A stretch of DNA of 64,000 bases, from the NCBI RefSeq assembly GCF_000375545.1, contig NZ_AQXF01000002.1:284716-348715 (forward strand). Reading direction: 5' to 3'. The notes beneath the pieces were generated by a model. The model did not search any database, had not been told where the DNA came from, and saw nothing but the letters and a program-made list of their open reading frames with translations. Made by a program: the position numbers and the translations under genes. Numbering within the stretch: the stretch's first letter is position 1; every line of letters starts with the position of its first letter. This stretch comes from Kordiimonas gwangyangensis DSM 19435 = JCM 12864. Its GTDB lineage: Bacteria; Pseudomonadota; Alphaproteobacteria; Sphingomonadales; Kordiimonadaceae. Of the stretch, positions 55,824 through 64,000 are shown piece after piece.

Positions 55824-56158
55824 AAGCCCATCATATTCCGTGTTGCTTGCGGGATGTGCAGCCGAAGACCGTCAAGCTCTGGCGTGAGGACGACCTGGCA
55901 TCCAAGGCGGGAGGTCGCCGTGAGGCCAAGCGCAAGGTCGAGCATTTCTTCCTCCTCCTCACTGGCCTCAGGCAGCTTGTCAAAGTCAGCATCGTCAACA
56001 ATCACATGGCAGGTTGAGCACGCCATATTGCCTTCGCATGCGCCCTCCATCTCAAGCCCGATTTCGTGGGCGAGCTGAAGTACGGTTGCGCCAGCCTCGG
56101 TCGTTACCGCCTGCTCCTTGCCGTCGGCGTGAATGAACGTCACGGTTACCTGGCTCAT
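55820..56158 (-). CDS. [2Fe-2S] ferredoxin, adrenodoxin type
   Basis: A 112-residue electron carrier with the ISC-ferredoxin cysteine pattern: Cys41, Cys47, Cys50 (GACEGNMACSTCHV) and Cys87 (LGCQVVL). The N-terminal VTFIHADGKEQAV is typical. Its ATG overlaps the stop of the cysteine desulfurase (ATGA at 56155-56158), linking it to iron-sulfur cluster synthesis. IscU, IscA and HscA/B are not nearby. Confidence 0.92.
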   Translation of the reverse strand: MSQVTVTFIHADGKEQAVTTEAGATVLQLAHEIGLEMEGACEGNMACSTCHVIVDDADFDKLPEASEEEEEMLDLALGLTATSRLGCQVVLTPELDGLRLHIPQATRNMMGF

Positions 56159-57315
56159 GCAGCTTGTCCTTTCAGCTTCGTGATGGCTGACACAAGTGTA
56201 TCAGCGGCATAGTTCATTTCTTCTACCGTGGTAAAACGGCCGATACCGATCCTGAGCGATGCTTGTGCCTCAGCATCGGTGCGACCGAGGGCTGCAAGCA
56301 CATAGGATGGGCCGCTAACCGCAGAGGCGCAGGCCGCACCACTTGAAACCGCAAGCGTGCGGACGCTGGCGAGCAGCAAATCGCCGTCCACGCCCGGTAT
56401 TGTGATGTTCAGGTTGCCGATCCATCGTGCATCCTCATCACCATTGATGATCAGGTCTGGTATCGCGGCCACGAGTTTCGACTTGAAGCCCTGCATCAGT
56501 TGCGCGAGGCGGCCTTGTTCCTGCGCCATCTCATTGGCCGCAATTTCCGCCGCTTTGCCGAGGCCGGCAACGAGCGCTGGTGCCTGGGTGCCCGAACGAA
56601 CGCCGCTTTCCTGCCCTCCACCACTCATTTGTGGTGTCAGCGCGGTTTGGCGCCCTTTACGTTTATAAAGCGCCCCGATGCCTTTGGGCCCATAAATTTT
56701 GTGCCCCGAAATGCTCATCAGGTCGATGTTCATGGCGTCTACATCCAGTGGTACCTTGCCAAACGCCTGTGCGGCATCTGTGTGGAAAAGCGCGCCATGC
56801 GCATGGGCGATTTGCCCAATCTCAGCAAGTGGTTGAATGACGCCAATCTCGTTATTCACGGCCATCACCGACACCAGCGCGGTTTCGTCCGATACCGCCG
56901 CTGAGAGCTGATCCAGGTCGATGAGGCCACCCGCCCCCACCGGTAGCACCGTCACCCGGTAACCGGCACGTTCACATGCCGCTGCGGCTTCAAGCACGCA
57001 CTTATGTTCGGTTGCAACAGTCACCAGATGCGGACGTTTTTTGCCCCAGACGTCCATGATGCCCTTGAGTGCGAGGTTGTTGGCTTCCGTGGCACCGGAA
57101 GTGAAATAGATCTCTTCTGGCGCGCTACCGATAACCCCCGCAACTTGCTCGCGGGCGATATCAAGCGCGGCTTCCGCCTGCCAACCAAAAGCGTGAGTGC
57201 TGGAGTGCGGGTTGCCAAAAACCTCGGTCAGATAGGGCATCATGGCATCAAGCACGCGGCGGTCGAGCGGCGTGGTTGCCTGATAGTCCAAATATACCGG
57301 GGTTTTAACCGTCAC
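56155..57315 (-). CDS. Cysteine desulfurase (IscS/NifS type), second copy
   Basis: PLP enzyme moving sulfur from cysteine. The 386-residue product has YLDYQATTPLD at the start, TSGATEANNLALKG, the PLP Lys in SISGHKIYGPKG and the active-site Cys in VSSGAACASAVSG. GTG 57315 follows GGAGG by 5 bases and stands 2 bp after the end of the first desulfurase gene; the longer frame overlaps that gene. It is coupled to ferredoxin. Closest to class I IscS. Confidence 0.93.
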   Translation of the reverse strand: MTVKTPVYLDYQATTPLDRRVLDAMMPYLTEVFGNPHSSTHAFGWQAEAALDIAREQVAGVIGSAPEEIYFTSGATEANNLALKGIMDVWGKKRPHLVTVATEHKCVLEAAAACERAGYRVTVLPVGAGGLIDLDQLSAAVSDETALVSVMAVNNEIGVIQPLAEIGQIAHAHGALFHTDAAQAFGKVPLDVDAMNIDLMSISGHKIYGPKGIGALYKRKGRQTALTPQMSGGGQESGVRSGTQAPALVAGLGKAAEIAANEMAQEQGRLAQLMQGFKSKLVAAIPDLIINGDEDARWIGNLNITIPGVDGDLLLASVRTLAVSSGAACASAVSGPSYVLAALGRTDAEAQASLRIGIGRFTTVEEMNYAADTLVSAITKLKGQAA

Positions 57316-57317
57316 GC

Positions 57318-58451
57318 TTACCTCCGTGACCGGATACGGTCGTAGAGCGATGTCCATGCCTTCAGGAAGGCATCAACATCACTTTCCTTGGTGCCATAAC
57401 CGAGCGAGATGCGGATTGACGCTTCAGCAACATCGGCACCGTATCCCATCGCGGTCAGCACATGGCTGACTTTCACCTTACCGCTGGAGCACGCTGAGCC
57501 AGAAGACACACAAATCCCGTTCAGGTCAAAATGCATGACCTGGGTTTCACCCTTCACGCCAGGCATGGCGATGCAGATGGTGTTCGGCAAGCGCGGCGCG
57601 CCCTCCCCCACAATTACCACATCGTTGCCGTACGCTTTCACTTCGCGCTCGATCCGGTCGCGCATGGCACCAAGCTCCGCCATTCGGCCGATATCCGCCA
57701 TACACTCGAGCGCGGCGACGCCAAAGCCCGCAATACCGGCCACATTCTCGGTCCCCGACCGGCGGGACAGCTCTTGCCCGCCGCCGGGAATAAGCGCTTT
57801 GAGCGGGGCAGTCGGCGCGAGGATAATCGCCCCTACCCCTTGCGGGCCACCAATCTTGTGTGCGGAAAGCGTCAGGTAATCAGCGCCCAGCGCTTTGCGG
57901 TCGAGCATCATTTTGCCAGCCGCCTGCACTGCATCCGTATGCACAAGTGCGCCATGTGCGTGGGCGATCTCTGCGATTTCAGCCACTGGCTCGATTGTGC
58001 CCATCTCATTATTGGCAAGCATGACAGAGACCAGCGCGGGCTTTGGTGCCTCCTCGAGCTTTTGAGCGAGGTCGGCAAGATCAACAACACCGTGCGCATT
58101 TACCTTGAGTTTAAAAACAGGAAGCCCACTTTCCTTGGCGGCGGCACGCACACAGTCGTGTTCAATCGGCGACAGGATAAGACTTTTTGCCCCTGCGCCG
58201 CGAATCACCGTATTGCTGGCTTCGGTACCGCTTGCACAGAACACCACGTCACGCGGGCGCGCATTTGCAAGCGCAGCCACTTGTGCTCTGGCCTCTTCGA
58301 CTTTCGCTCGCGCTGCACGCCCCATGCCGTGCACCGAAGAAGGATTGCCCACCGTGGCCATAGCACCAGCCACAGCAGCGATCACGTTTTCGCGGATCGG
58401 CGCGGTTGCGTTATAATCAAGATAAATCATGCTTTTCATAGCGCCTGACAT
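57318..58451 (-). CDS. Cysteine desulfurase (NifS-like), first copy
   Basis: PLP-dependent cysteine desulfurase of 377 residues: YLDYNATAPIRENV, CASGTEASNTVIRG, LSAHKIGGPQG with the PLP Lys, and SSGSACSSGKVKVSHVL with the active-site Cys. Several Mets can start; ATG 58451 has AGGA 8 bases before. It shares only part of its sequence with the second copy 2 bp downstream (an old duplication, not recent). Together with ferredoxin it forms a three-gene iron-sulfur unit. Confidence 0.92.
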   Translation of the reverse strand: MSGAMKSMIYLDYNATAPIRENVIAAVAGAMATVGNPSSVHGMGRAARAKVEEARAQVAALANARPRDVVFCASGTEASNTVIRGAGAKSLILSPIEHDCVRAAAKESGLPVFKLKVNAHGVVDLADLAQKLEEAPKPALVSVMLANNEMGTIEPVAEIAEIAHAHGALVHTDAVQAAGKMMLDRKALGADYLTLSAHKIGGPQGVGAIILAPTAPLKALIPGGGQELSRRSGTENVAGIAGFGVAALECMADIGRMAELGAMRDRIEREVKAYGNDVVIVGEGAPRLPNTICIAMPGVKGETQVMHFDLNGICVSSGSACSSGKVKVSHVLTAMGYGADVAEASIRISLGYGTKESDVDAFLKAWTSLYDRIRSRR

Positions 58452-58505
58452 AAGCTTCATCCTAGCCGCATTCAATTCTAAATTCACGTGCGTGCACGAG
58501 TTTGC

Positions 58506-58533
58506 TTGCGATTCGGTGTCAAAATTCTATATA
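58506..58533 (+). promoter_or_regulatory. Putative promoter of the alpha/beta hydrolase gene
   Basis: TTGCGA (58506-58511), 16-nt spacer, TATATA (58528-58533), about 70 nt before the ATG. A CGTGCACG palindrome (58491-58498) lies just upstream. Confidence 0.45.
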
Positions 58534-58604
58534 CGGGTTTCAATACCCATCGTGGGCCTTGCCCATATCATGCACAATTAACCTAAAGCGCAAAAAGATC
58601 ACAG

Positions 58605-59252
58605 ATGCCCGAAATTATTTTCAGTGGACCGGCCGGCCGTCTTGAAGGCCGTTATCAGCCCGGCAAAACCGAAACCGCGCCTGTCGCTCTCGTCCTGCAC
58701 TCCAACCCGCAATATGGCGGCAAGATGGATGAGAAGATCAGCTACTATCTGTATCACGCATTTGCGCACCGCGGATTTGCGACGCTTCGTTTCAACTTCC
58801 GCGGCGTTGGTCGCAGTCAGGGCGAGTTCGACGCAGGTATTGGCGAGCTCTCGGATGCTGCGAGCGCGCTTGATTGGCTTCAGTCCATGAACCCGAATTC
58901 GACCGGCACCTGGATTGCCGGCTTCTCCTTCGGTGCGTGGATTGGCATGCAGCTTCTGATGCGCCGCCCGGAGATAAAAGGTTTCATCTCGGTCGCGCCA
59001 CCAGCGAACCTGTATGACTTCTCCTTCCTCGCGCCCTGCCCGTCCTCTGGCCTGATCATTCAGGCGGATCAGGACGATCTGGTGACGCCGATTTCGATCC
59101 AGAAACTGGTTGAGAAGCTCAAAACCCAAAAAGCCATCACCATCCACCATGACAATATCAAAGGGGCGAACCACTTCTTTGAAAATGAGTTAAACCATCT
59201 CATGGCTTCGGTGAACGGCTATATGAACATGCGCTTGAGCGCTGGCGACTAA
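58605..59252 (+). CDS. Alpha/beta hydrolase
   Basis: A 215-residue cytoplasmic hydrolase with LHSNPQYGGKMDEKISYYL, LRFNFRGVGRSQGEFD, nucleophile GFSFGAWIGMQL, the Asp region IIQADQDDLVTP and catalytic His in KGANHFF. This short lineage is common in alphaproteobacteria beside cysteine desulfurase genes, though its substrate is not known. It diverges from the desulfurases and ends in a strong terminator. Confidence 0.87.
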   Translation: MPEIIFSGPAGRLEGRYQPGKTETAPVALVLHSNPQYGGKMDEKISYYLYHAFAHRGFATLRFNFRGVGRSQGEFDAGIGELSDAASALDWLQSMNPNSTGTWIAGFSFGAWIGMQLLMRRPEIKGFISVAPPANLYDFSFLAPCPSSGLIIQADQDDLVTPISIQKLVEKLKTQKAITIHHDNIKGANHFFENELNHLMASVNGYMNMRLSAGD

Positions 59253-59276
59253 TCACCGCCAACATCAGATATGAAT

Positions 59277-59301
59277 AAGGGCACCAGCGGTGCCCTTTTT
59301 T
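59277..59301 (+). terminator. Rho-independent terminator after the alpha/beta hydrolase
   Basis: AAGGGCACC (59277-59285) pairs with GGTGCCCTT (59289-59297), 3-nt loop, then a run of T (to 59301). It lies between convergent genes and may also serve anmK weakly on the other strand. Confidence 0.9.
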
Positions 59302-59302
59302 G

Positions 59303-60469
59303 TTAGGTACGCCAACCTGCTTTGCGCTTTCTTGGCTTGTGTAACACCCCGCCGGTCGTGGGCGCGGTGCAGCCGGTCGTCTCAGGCAGGCTGAGCGGCA
59401 GGCCACGCACCGAGCGCACAGCGAGGAAAGCAAAGGCTTCAGCTTCAATGGCGTCGCCACGCAGGCCCAATACTTCGATGGGGTCCACGAGCACAGGCAT
59501 CCGGCGGCGCAGGCGGCGCATCAGCGTGGGGTTATGGCGGCCACCACCGGTGATATACCAGGCTTCAGGTGGGCTTGGGAAATGGCTTTGTGCGGAAACG
59601 ATTGATTCGACAACAAAATTTGTCAGCGTTGCAGCACCATCCTCGGCGGATAGGCCACGCACGGCCTGAATATTAAAATCGTCCCGGTCCAGCGTCTTGG
59701 GTGGCCGTTCATCGAAGTATGGTGACGCCATCAGCCCCATCACCACTTCTTCATGGTTGAGGCCGCGGGATGCCAGCACGCCGTCTGTATCCACCGGGCT
59801 ACCAGTATGAATTTCGGCCCAGTCGTCGATCATGGCGTTGCCGGGGCCAGTGTCGAAGGCAATGATCTCGGGCTCAGCCGGGTTATTCTTGAAGGACACC
59901 CAGGTAACGTTCGCAACACCCCCAATATTGAGAAGTGCCACAACATCCTGCCGGCGGGAGCGTGCGAGCAGTGCTGCGTGGTATAGCGGCACCAAGGGCG
60001 CACCCTCCCCGCCTGCGGCAACATCAGCCGTGCGGAAATCATTCACCACCTTGATGCCGGTGCGGCCAGCAAGTCGCCCGCCATCACCGATCTGCCATGT
60101 CCAGCGCCGGTCAGGCCTGTGCGTGAGCGTCTGGCCATGGAAACCGATGACATCAACCTCATCAGGCTTATGGCCGGTAACGGTCAGCAGTTCCTCAACC
60201 GCGTCGCCGTGCCAGTCGGTCAGGTCTTGCTCAAGCTGTTTGATAGCCTCGGGAACTGGCGTGTTGTTGGTGCAGGAGGTAGCGAGGCGGAGGCCTTCGC
60301 GGATCTGCTCCCGCATTTCAGGGGTGTAGGGAAGCGTCAGTGACGGCCCGAGCCTTTCGACCCGCACACCGTCGGTATAAATCAGCGCCGCATCGACGCC
60401 GTCCATGGACGTACCGCTCATCAGCCCGATGGCGCATTTCACGTCACCCGGTTCACCCAAAACTGCCAT
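59303..60469 (-). CDS. anmK: Anhydro-N-acetylmuramic acid kinase
   Basis: Phosphorylates anhydro-MurNAc during cell-wall recycling. The 388-residue product shows IGLMSGTSMDGVDAAL near residue 15, IGFHGQTLTHRP, LLNIGGVANVTW and FDTGPGNAMIDDW, with ITGGGRHNPTLM near the C-terminus. It diverges from tyrS, an arrangement often seen in alphaproteobacteria. Confidence 0.97.
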   Translation of the reverse strand: MAVLGEPGDVKCAIGLMSGTSMDGVDAALIYTDGVRVERLGPSLTLPYTPEMREQIREGLRLATSCTNNTPVPEAIKQLEQDLTDWHGDAVEELLTVTGHKPDEVDVIGFHGQTLTHRPDRRWTWQIGDGGRLAGRTGIKVVNDFRTADVAAGGEGAPLVPLYHAALLARSRRQDVVALLNIGGVANVTWVSFKNNPAEPEIIAFDTGPGNAMIDDWAEIHTGSPVDTDGVLASRGLNHEEVVMGLMASPYFDERPPKTLDRDDFNIQAVRGLSAEDGAATLTNFVVESIVSAQSHFPSPPEAWYITGGGRHNPTLMRRLRRRMPVLVDPIEVLGLRGDAIEAEAFAFLAVRSVRGLPLSLPETTGCTAPTTGGVLHKPRKRKAGWRT

Positions 60470-60609
60470 TTATTACCCGTTTCGCTATAGTATGAGACTG
60501 TATAGGCTTTGCCTTGCGGCCACCCTATGCTACATCAGCCCGCTCTTAAATGAATTTCTGTAACCCGGACGCAATAAATTGTGTCCGTCATCAACTGGAC
60601 CAAAATCAA

Positions 60610-61860
60610 ATGACAGGGCTAAAATCGGAATTCCTTCAAATCCTCACCGAACGTGAGTTTATCCATCAGGCGACAGACCTCGAAGCACTGGACGCCAAGA
60701 TGTATGAAGGCCCGATCGCTGCCTATATCGGCTTTGACTGCACGGCGCGCTCCCTCCATGTGGGAAGCCTTGTGCAGATCATGATGCTGCGCTGGCTGCA
60801 GAAAACCGGCCACAAGCCGATTGCGCTCATGGGTGGCGGCACCAGCAAGATTGGTGACCCGTCGGGCCGTGACGAAAGCCGCCAGCTGATGACCGATGAG
60901 ATCATCGCTGACAACATGGCTGGCATCCGCAAGCCGTTCGATCATATGCTCACCTTTGGTGACGGCCCGTCTGACGCCATGATGGTGAATAACGGCGAAT
61001 GGCTGGACAGCCTCAAGTATATCTCGTTCCTGCGGGATATCGGCACCCATTTTACCATCAACCGCATGCTGACATTCGATAGCGTGAAGCTGCGCCTTGA
61101 CCGTGAACAGCCGCTCACCTTCCTCGAGTTCAACTACATGATCCTGCAAGCCTACGACTTCATGGAGCTTGGCAAACGCTATGGCTGCGTGCTGCAGCTT
61201 GGCGGCTCGGACCAGTGGGGCAATATCGTCAATGGGATCGAGCTTGCACGCCGTGTGAACAGCCAGCAGCTGTTTGGTGTCACGACGCCGCTGATCACCA
61301 CTGCTGACGGCAAGAAAATGGGCAAGACCGCCTCGGGCGCCATTTGGCTCAATGAAGACCACCTGCCCGCCTATGACTTCTGGCAGTTCTGGCGCAACAC
61401 GCAGGACGCCGATGTTGGCAAGTTCCTGCGCTTGTTCACCGAACTGCCCATGGATGAAGTCCGCCGCCTCGAGAAGCTTGAGGGTGCAGAGATCAACGAA
61501 GCGAAAATCATCCTCGCGAACGAAGTGACTGCCCTTGTGCGTGGCCTGGACGCCGCGAAGGCTGCAGAAGCGACGGCCAAGGAAACTTTCGAGAAAGGCG
61601 GCGCTGGCGCTGACCTTCCAACGGTGACGATTGCATCCGCCACCCTTGAGGCTGGCATCAACATTGTTGACCTGTTTGTTGATGCGGGCCTAGGTGCTTC
61701 AAAAGGTGAAGTGCGCCGCCTGATCAAACAGGGCGGTGCCAAGCTGAACGACGAAAAGGTAGACGGCGAAGAGATGACAGTCACAGCTGCCATGCTGCTG
61801 GACGGCCAGATCAAACTGTCCGCAGGTAAGAAACGGCATGCGCTGGTGAAAGCAGGCTAA
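60610..61860 (+). CDS. tyrS: Tyrosyl-tRNA synthetase
   Basis: Class I synthetase, 416 residues. HIGH-like motif in ARSLHVGSL near residue 47, [20 protein letters not shown]-like KKMGKTASG near 238 and a C-terminal S4 RNA-binding domain ([18 protein letters not shown]). The open frame extends to 60550, but family alignment supports ATG 60610; the ribosome-binding site is weak (TGGA). Confidence 0.98.
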   Translation: MTGLKSEFLQILTEREFIHQATDLEALDAKMYEGPIAAYIGFDCTARSLHVGSLVQIMMLRWLQKTGHKPIALMGGGTSKIGDPSGRDESRQLMTDEIIADNMAGIRKPFDHMLTFGDGPSDAMMVNNGEWLDSLKYISFLRDIGTHFTINRMLTFDSVKLRLDREQPLTFLEFNYMILQAYDFMELGKRYGCVLQLGGSDQWGNIVNGIELARRVNSQQLFGVTTPLITTADGKKMGKTASGAIWLNEDHLPAYDFWQFWRNTQDADVGKFLRLFTELPMDEVRRLEKLEGAEINEAKIILANEVTALVRGLDAAKAAEATAKETFEKGGAGADLPTVTIASATLEAGINIVDLFVDAGLGASKGEVRRLIKQGGAKLNDEKVDGEEMTVTAAMLLDGQIKLSAGKKRHALVKAG

Positions 61861-61875
61861 CGCCTCAAGCCGAAA

Positions 61876-64000
61876 TCAGAACTTGGGAACCTCGGGCTCT
61901 GTGGGCTCGGGGTTTTCTGTTTCTGGCGTCTCGCCCTCACCCGTCTCACCGTCAGGGGTTGTTGGCGCATCCGCAGGTTTTTCTTCCTCCGGCAGCACAA
62001 CATCATCAAGGTTGCCCTTGCGGCCTTCAAACAGCAGCCGCAAGAAACCCGGCGCAATGCCGGAGAGCGGATTGACTGAGAATTCAGGATTCGCCGTTGG
62101 GCCCTTAACCCGGTAGGTGACGCCAAATACGCCCTTGCCTTCACCGCCCGTGAGGATGCTGCCGAGAAGCGGAATTTTACCGAGCAGCGCGTTGATGCCA
62201 TAGGCAGGGACAAACACCCCGTTCATGTTGATCTTTTCGGACCGTGCGGAAATCTGGCCTTCCATGGTCATGCCAAGGGAGGGCCCATTGGCTTTCATCG
62301 ATGTGATATCCAGCAAACCTTCTGAATAGTCGAACGGCATATCGACCGTGTCCAACTGCACCGCATCATCCTTCAGGTAGTTGTTCAGTCCTTCAATCAC
62401 CCCTTCTGTCACCGCAGGGCCGAGCTTGCTTTTTGAGACCATGAAGGCGTTTTTGATCTTCATGCGGCCTTCGATGTGCAGGTCCTTGCCCCAGCCCGAG
62501 GTTTTGCCCTCCAAGGTAGTTTCGCCGTCCCGAAGGTGTGAGAACAGACCAAGTGCGCGCAGGAAATGACCACCGTCTGGTGTGCTGATACTAAGGTCAC
62601 GCAGCGGCCCACCATCCGCAGCTGGGTTGATCTGTAACGACACTTCCTTCGTGGTGCCGTGCACCAGTGCACTAACCGTCATGCGCTCAGGCGCCCCGCC
62701 CACGAAGCTGCCGTTGAGCTTGAGATTATCAAGCTCTTCTCCGTTCAGGATCACCAGGGTTCCAACATCAACATCAAGGCTCAGCCTGTCCAGACCTTCG
62801 GCCACGCCAACAGCCTCGCCTTCCTGCTCCGCCTCCAGAATAGGGCCAAGGTTGAAACGTTCCCCCTCGATCTTGAGCGCAAGGCTGCCGTCAGCTTTCT
62901 GGTCAGCAACAGCGCGGAATTGATTGCCACCAAGGCTGCCGACGTCAAACTGGCCATAAAGTGTCTCGCCCTTGAAACTTAGGTCCGCACGGACATTGAT
63001 ATCCTCGCCCACAACCACAAGCGGGCTGATGCGTGTTTGTGCGTCTTCAAAGAAAATCGTGCCAGTAACGGTCGCGGGCACTGCAACAGGTTTCGCCCAA
63101 GCCAGGCGGGTTTCCTTCAGCTCGGCCATCGAGGCGTCAGCCGTGAAGTACCCGCGCTTGAAGGCGAAGTTGCGGCCAATGAAGCTGGCTTCAGCCAACG
63201 TTTTGCCGTGCAGATAGTCAGACACGTCCACACCCATGGCGGCCATGTCCTTCTCGTCCATCATGCCAGACATCACGATCTCAGTGGTGTCGGCGTTCGC
63301 GTCCTCGCGGCCCGCCTTGAGGTCCTCGCGCCAGTAGAGATTAAGTGGCACATTGTTCAGTGCGCCGGTACCTTCCGCCGACACACTGTCAGGGTCCACG
63401 CGCAGGGTCACATCACCGCGGCGCAGCCCCTCGCCGCCCAACAGGTCGTTCACGCTTGTGTTTACGATATTGGCTGTCACGTCATAGTGCACCTCGTCTG
63501 CCGCGACATCTTTCACGAGCGGCACGGTCAGCACCGTGCGCACATGCGCGTCCCCACCGACACGCGCGACATCAAAGCCAAGCTTCTGCGGCACGCGCAG
63601 GGGCTCATGGGTGATAAGCTCCATGATCTCGTCAACGCTGCCGCTCAGGCGCACATCAAAGTTGCCTATGGCACCGTCACGCACGTCAATATTGGTCATG
63701 CGCGCCGAAGAGCCCGCAACAGGCATGGCGCCAATATGGCCGTCATCAATGCTCAGTTCAAAGACATCGCGCACAAGGCTGCCGCGCCCCGATGCCCCGA
63801 CGATGGGCGGCATCGACAGCAGGTAATAGGTATCGAGGTCTGAATAGCTAAAGGTCAGCCTATAGGCACTGCCGTCTTCAAATCCGCCACCGTGCTCTGG
63901 TGTCCAGTCGACCTCGAAGCTTGCGTTTGAGATGGTACCCCTCGTGATATGGTCATCAATCCATGCGCGTGCACCGCGCGGCGTGCCGTCTGGATTTACC
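61876..64000 (-). CDS. AsmA/YhdP-like (DUF3971) protein, N-terminus outside window
   Basis: Partial gene: the frame stays open from its stop at 61876 to the window end with no stop and no need for a start inside (ATG 63813 is internal). More than 700 residues are seen, with long beta-rich repeats (ITSMKANGPSLGMTMEGQISARSEKINMNGVFVPAYGINALLGKIPLLGSILTGGEGKG), the hallmark of AsmA-like proteins related to YhdP/TamB that help move lipids to the outer membrane. The C-terminus after FEGRKGNLDD is low-complexity, rich in Pro/Glu/Thr. The full gene should start beyond 64000 with a membrane anchor. Confidence 0.85.
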   Translation of the reverse strand, partial: VNPDGTPRGARAWIDDHITRGTISNASFEVDWTPEHGGGFEDGSAYRLTFSYSDLDTYYLLSMPPIVGASGRGSLVRDVFELSIDDGHIGAMPVAGSSARMTNIDVRDGAIGNFDVRLSGSVDEIMELITHEPLRVPQKLGFDVARVGGDAHVRTVLTVPLVKDVAADEVHYDVTANIVNTSVNDLLGGEGLRRGDVTLRVDPDSVSAEGTGALNNVPLNLYWREDLKAGREDANADTTEIVMSGMMDEKDMAAMGVDVSDYLHGKTLAEASFIGRNFAFKRGYFTADASMAELKETRLAWAKPVAVPATVTGTIFFEDAQTRISPLVVVGEDINVRADLSFKGETLYGQFDVGSLGGNQFRAVADQKADGSLALKIEGERFNLGPILEAEQEGEAVGVAEGLDRLSLDVDVGTLVILNGEELDNLKLNGSFVGGAPERMTVSALVHGTTKEVSLQINPAADGGPLRDLSISTPDGGHFLRALGLFSHLRDGETTLEGKTSGWGKDLHIEGRMKIKNAFMVSKSKLGPAVTEGVIEGLNNYLKDDAVQLDTVDMPFDYSEGLLDITSMKANGPSLGMTMEGQISARSEKINMNGVFVPAYGINALLGKIPLLGSILTGGEGKGVFGVTYRVKGPTANPEFSVNPLSGIAPGFLRLLFEGRKGNLDDVVLPEEEKPADAPTTPDGETGEGETPETENPEPTEPEVPKF

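Noticed and set aside
61876-63813. AsmA-like gene read as complete from ATG 63813
   Set aside because: The frame stays open upstream to the window edge with family-like sequence, so the ATG is internal and the gene is partial.
1-64000. Mobile elements, CRISPR arrays, toxin-antitoxin or phage-defence genes
   Set aside because: No transposase, integrase, repeat-spacer pattern, or defence-type protein was seen among the open frames or intergenic stretches.

Overview
The window reads as ordinary chromosome of a free-living, aerobic, Gram-negative alphaproteobacterium. The signs are lptD-surA-pdxA-rsmA, bamB, an HdaA-type DnaA regulator, purM-purN, the ppk-ppx/rnd/aspS neighbourhood, the fabD-fabG-acpP-fabF-mltG-yicC-gmk block, rpsF-rpsR-rplI-dnaB, and haem A synthase. 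By eye the base composition is moderately GC-rich and uniform. Gene order and protein style resemble Kordiimonas-like marine alphaproteobacteria, but that placement is an inference. No tRNA, rRNA, insertion sequence, prophage or CRISPR array was found.

Layout. 1-1.7 kb: a truncated OmpA-type glycine-zipper lipoprotein gene and the rplM-rpsI ribosomal operon with a clear promoter and terminator. 2-8 kb: an MDR-family oxidoreductase and a membrane-anchored nitrilase-fold protein (+), facing cutA, ctaA and a NMT1/THI5-type ABC importer (-). 8-12.7 kb: der, bamB and a YfgM-like TPR protein (the E. coli-like yfgM-bamB-der order), then panB. 12.9-18.1 kb: the most accessory-looking part, with a small secreted protein, an FkbM methyltransferase, a second SAM methyltransferase, an LTA-synthase/phosphoethanolamine-transferase-like membrane sulfatase and a phytanoyl-CoA-type dioxygenase, all on the minus strand. 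18-28.6 kb: guaA, aspS, rnd, ppx, ppk, hdaA and an AI-2E family permease. 28.7-35 kb: a DUF2066 protein, purM-purN, ndk, an ABC-F ATPase and a DUF417 membrane protein. 35-44 kb: an alpha/beta hydrolase, a GNAT acetyltransferase, holC and pepA (-), then lptD-surA-pdxA-rsmA (+). 44-50.5 kb: the fatty-acid/cell-wall block. 50.7-53.8 kb: rpsF-rpsR-rplI-dnaB. 54-64 kb: a GT61-family protein, ferredoxin plus two tandem cysteine desulfurases, an alpha/beta hydrolase, anmK, tyrS and a truncated AsmA/YhdP-like protein.

The genes combine outer-membrane biogenesis (BamB, LptD, SurA, the AsmA-like protein), translation (S9, L13, S6, S18, L9, AspRS, TyrRS, Der, RsmA), replication and its control (DnaB, HolC, HdaA), nucleotide and cofactor synthesis (GuaA, PurM, PurN, Ndk, Gmk, PdxA, PanB), lipid synthesis and polyphosphate metabolism.

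I found no clearly novel multi-gene system. The observations most worth a second look are two terminator-like hairpins whose loops contain the start codon of the next gene (der to importer; fabF to mltG), a tight cluster of DnaA-box-like 9-mers just upstream of dnaB, three convergent gene pairs whose stop codons share a 4-bp palindrome, an 89-bp convergent coding overlap, the 13-18 kb envelope-modification cluster, and a GT61 protein with a large unassigned C-terminal domain.
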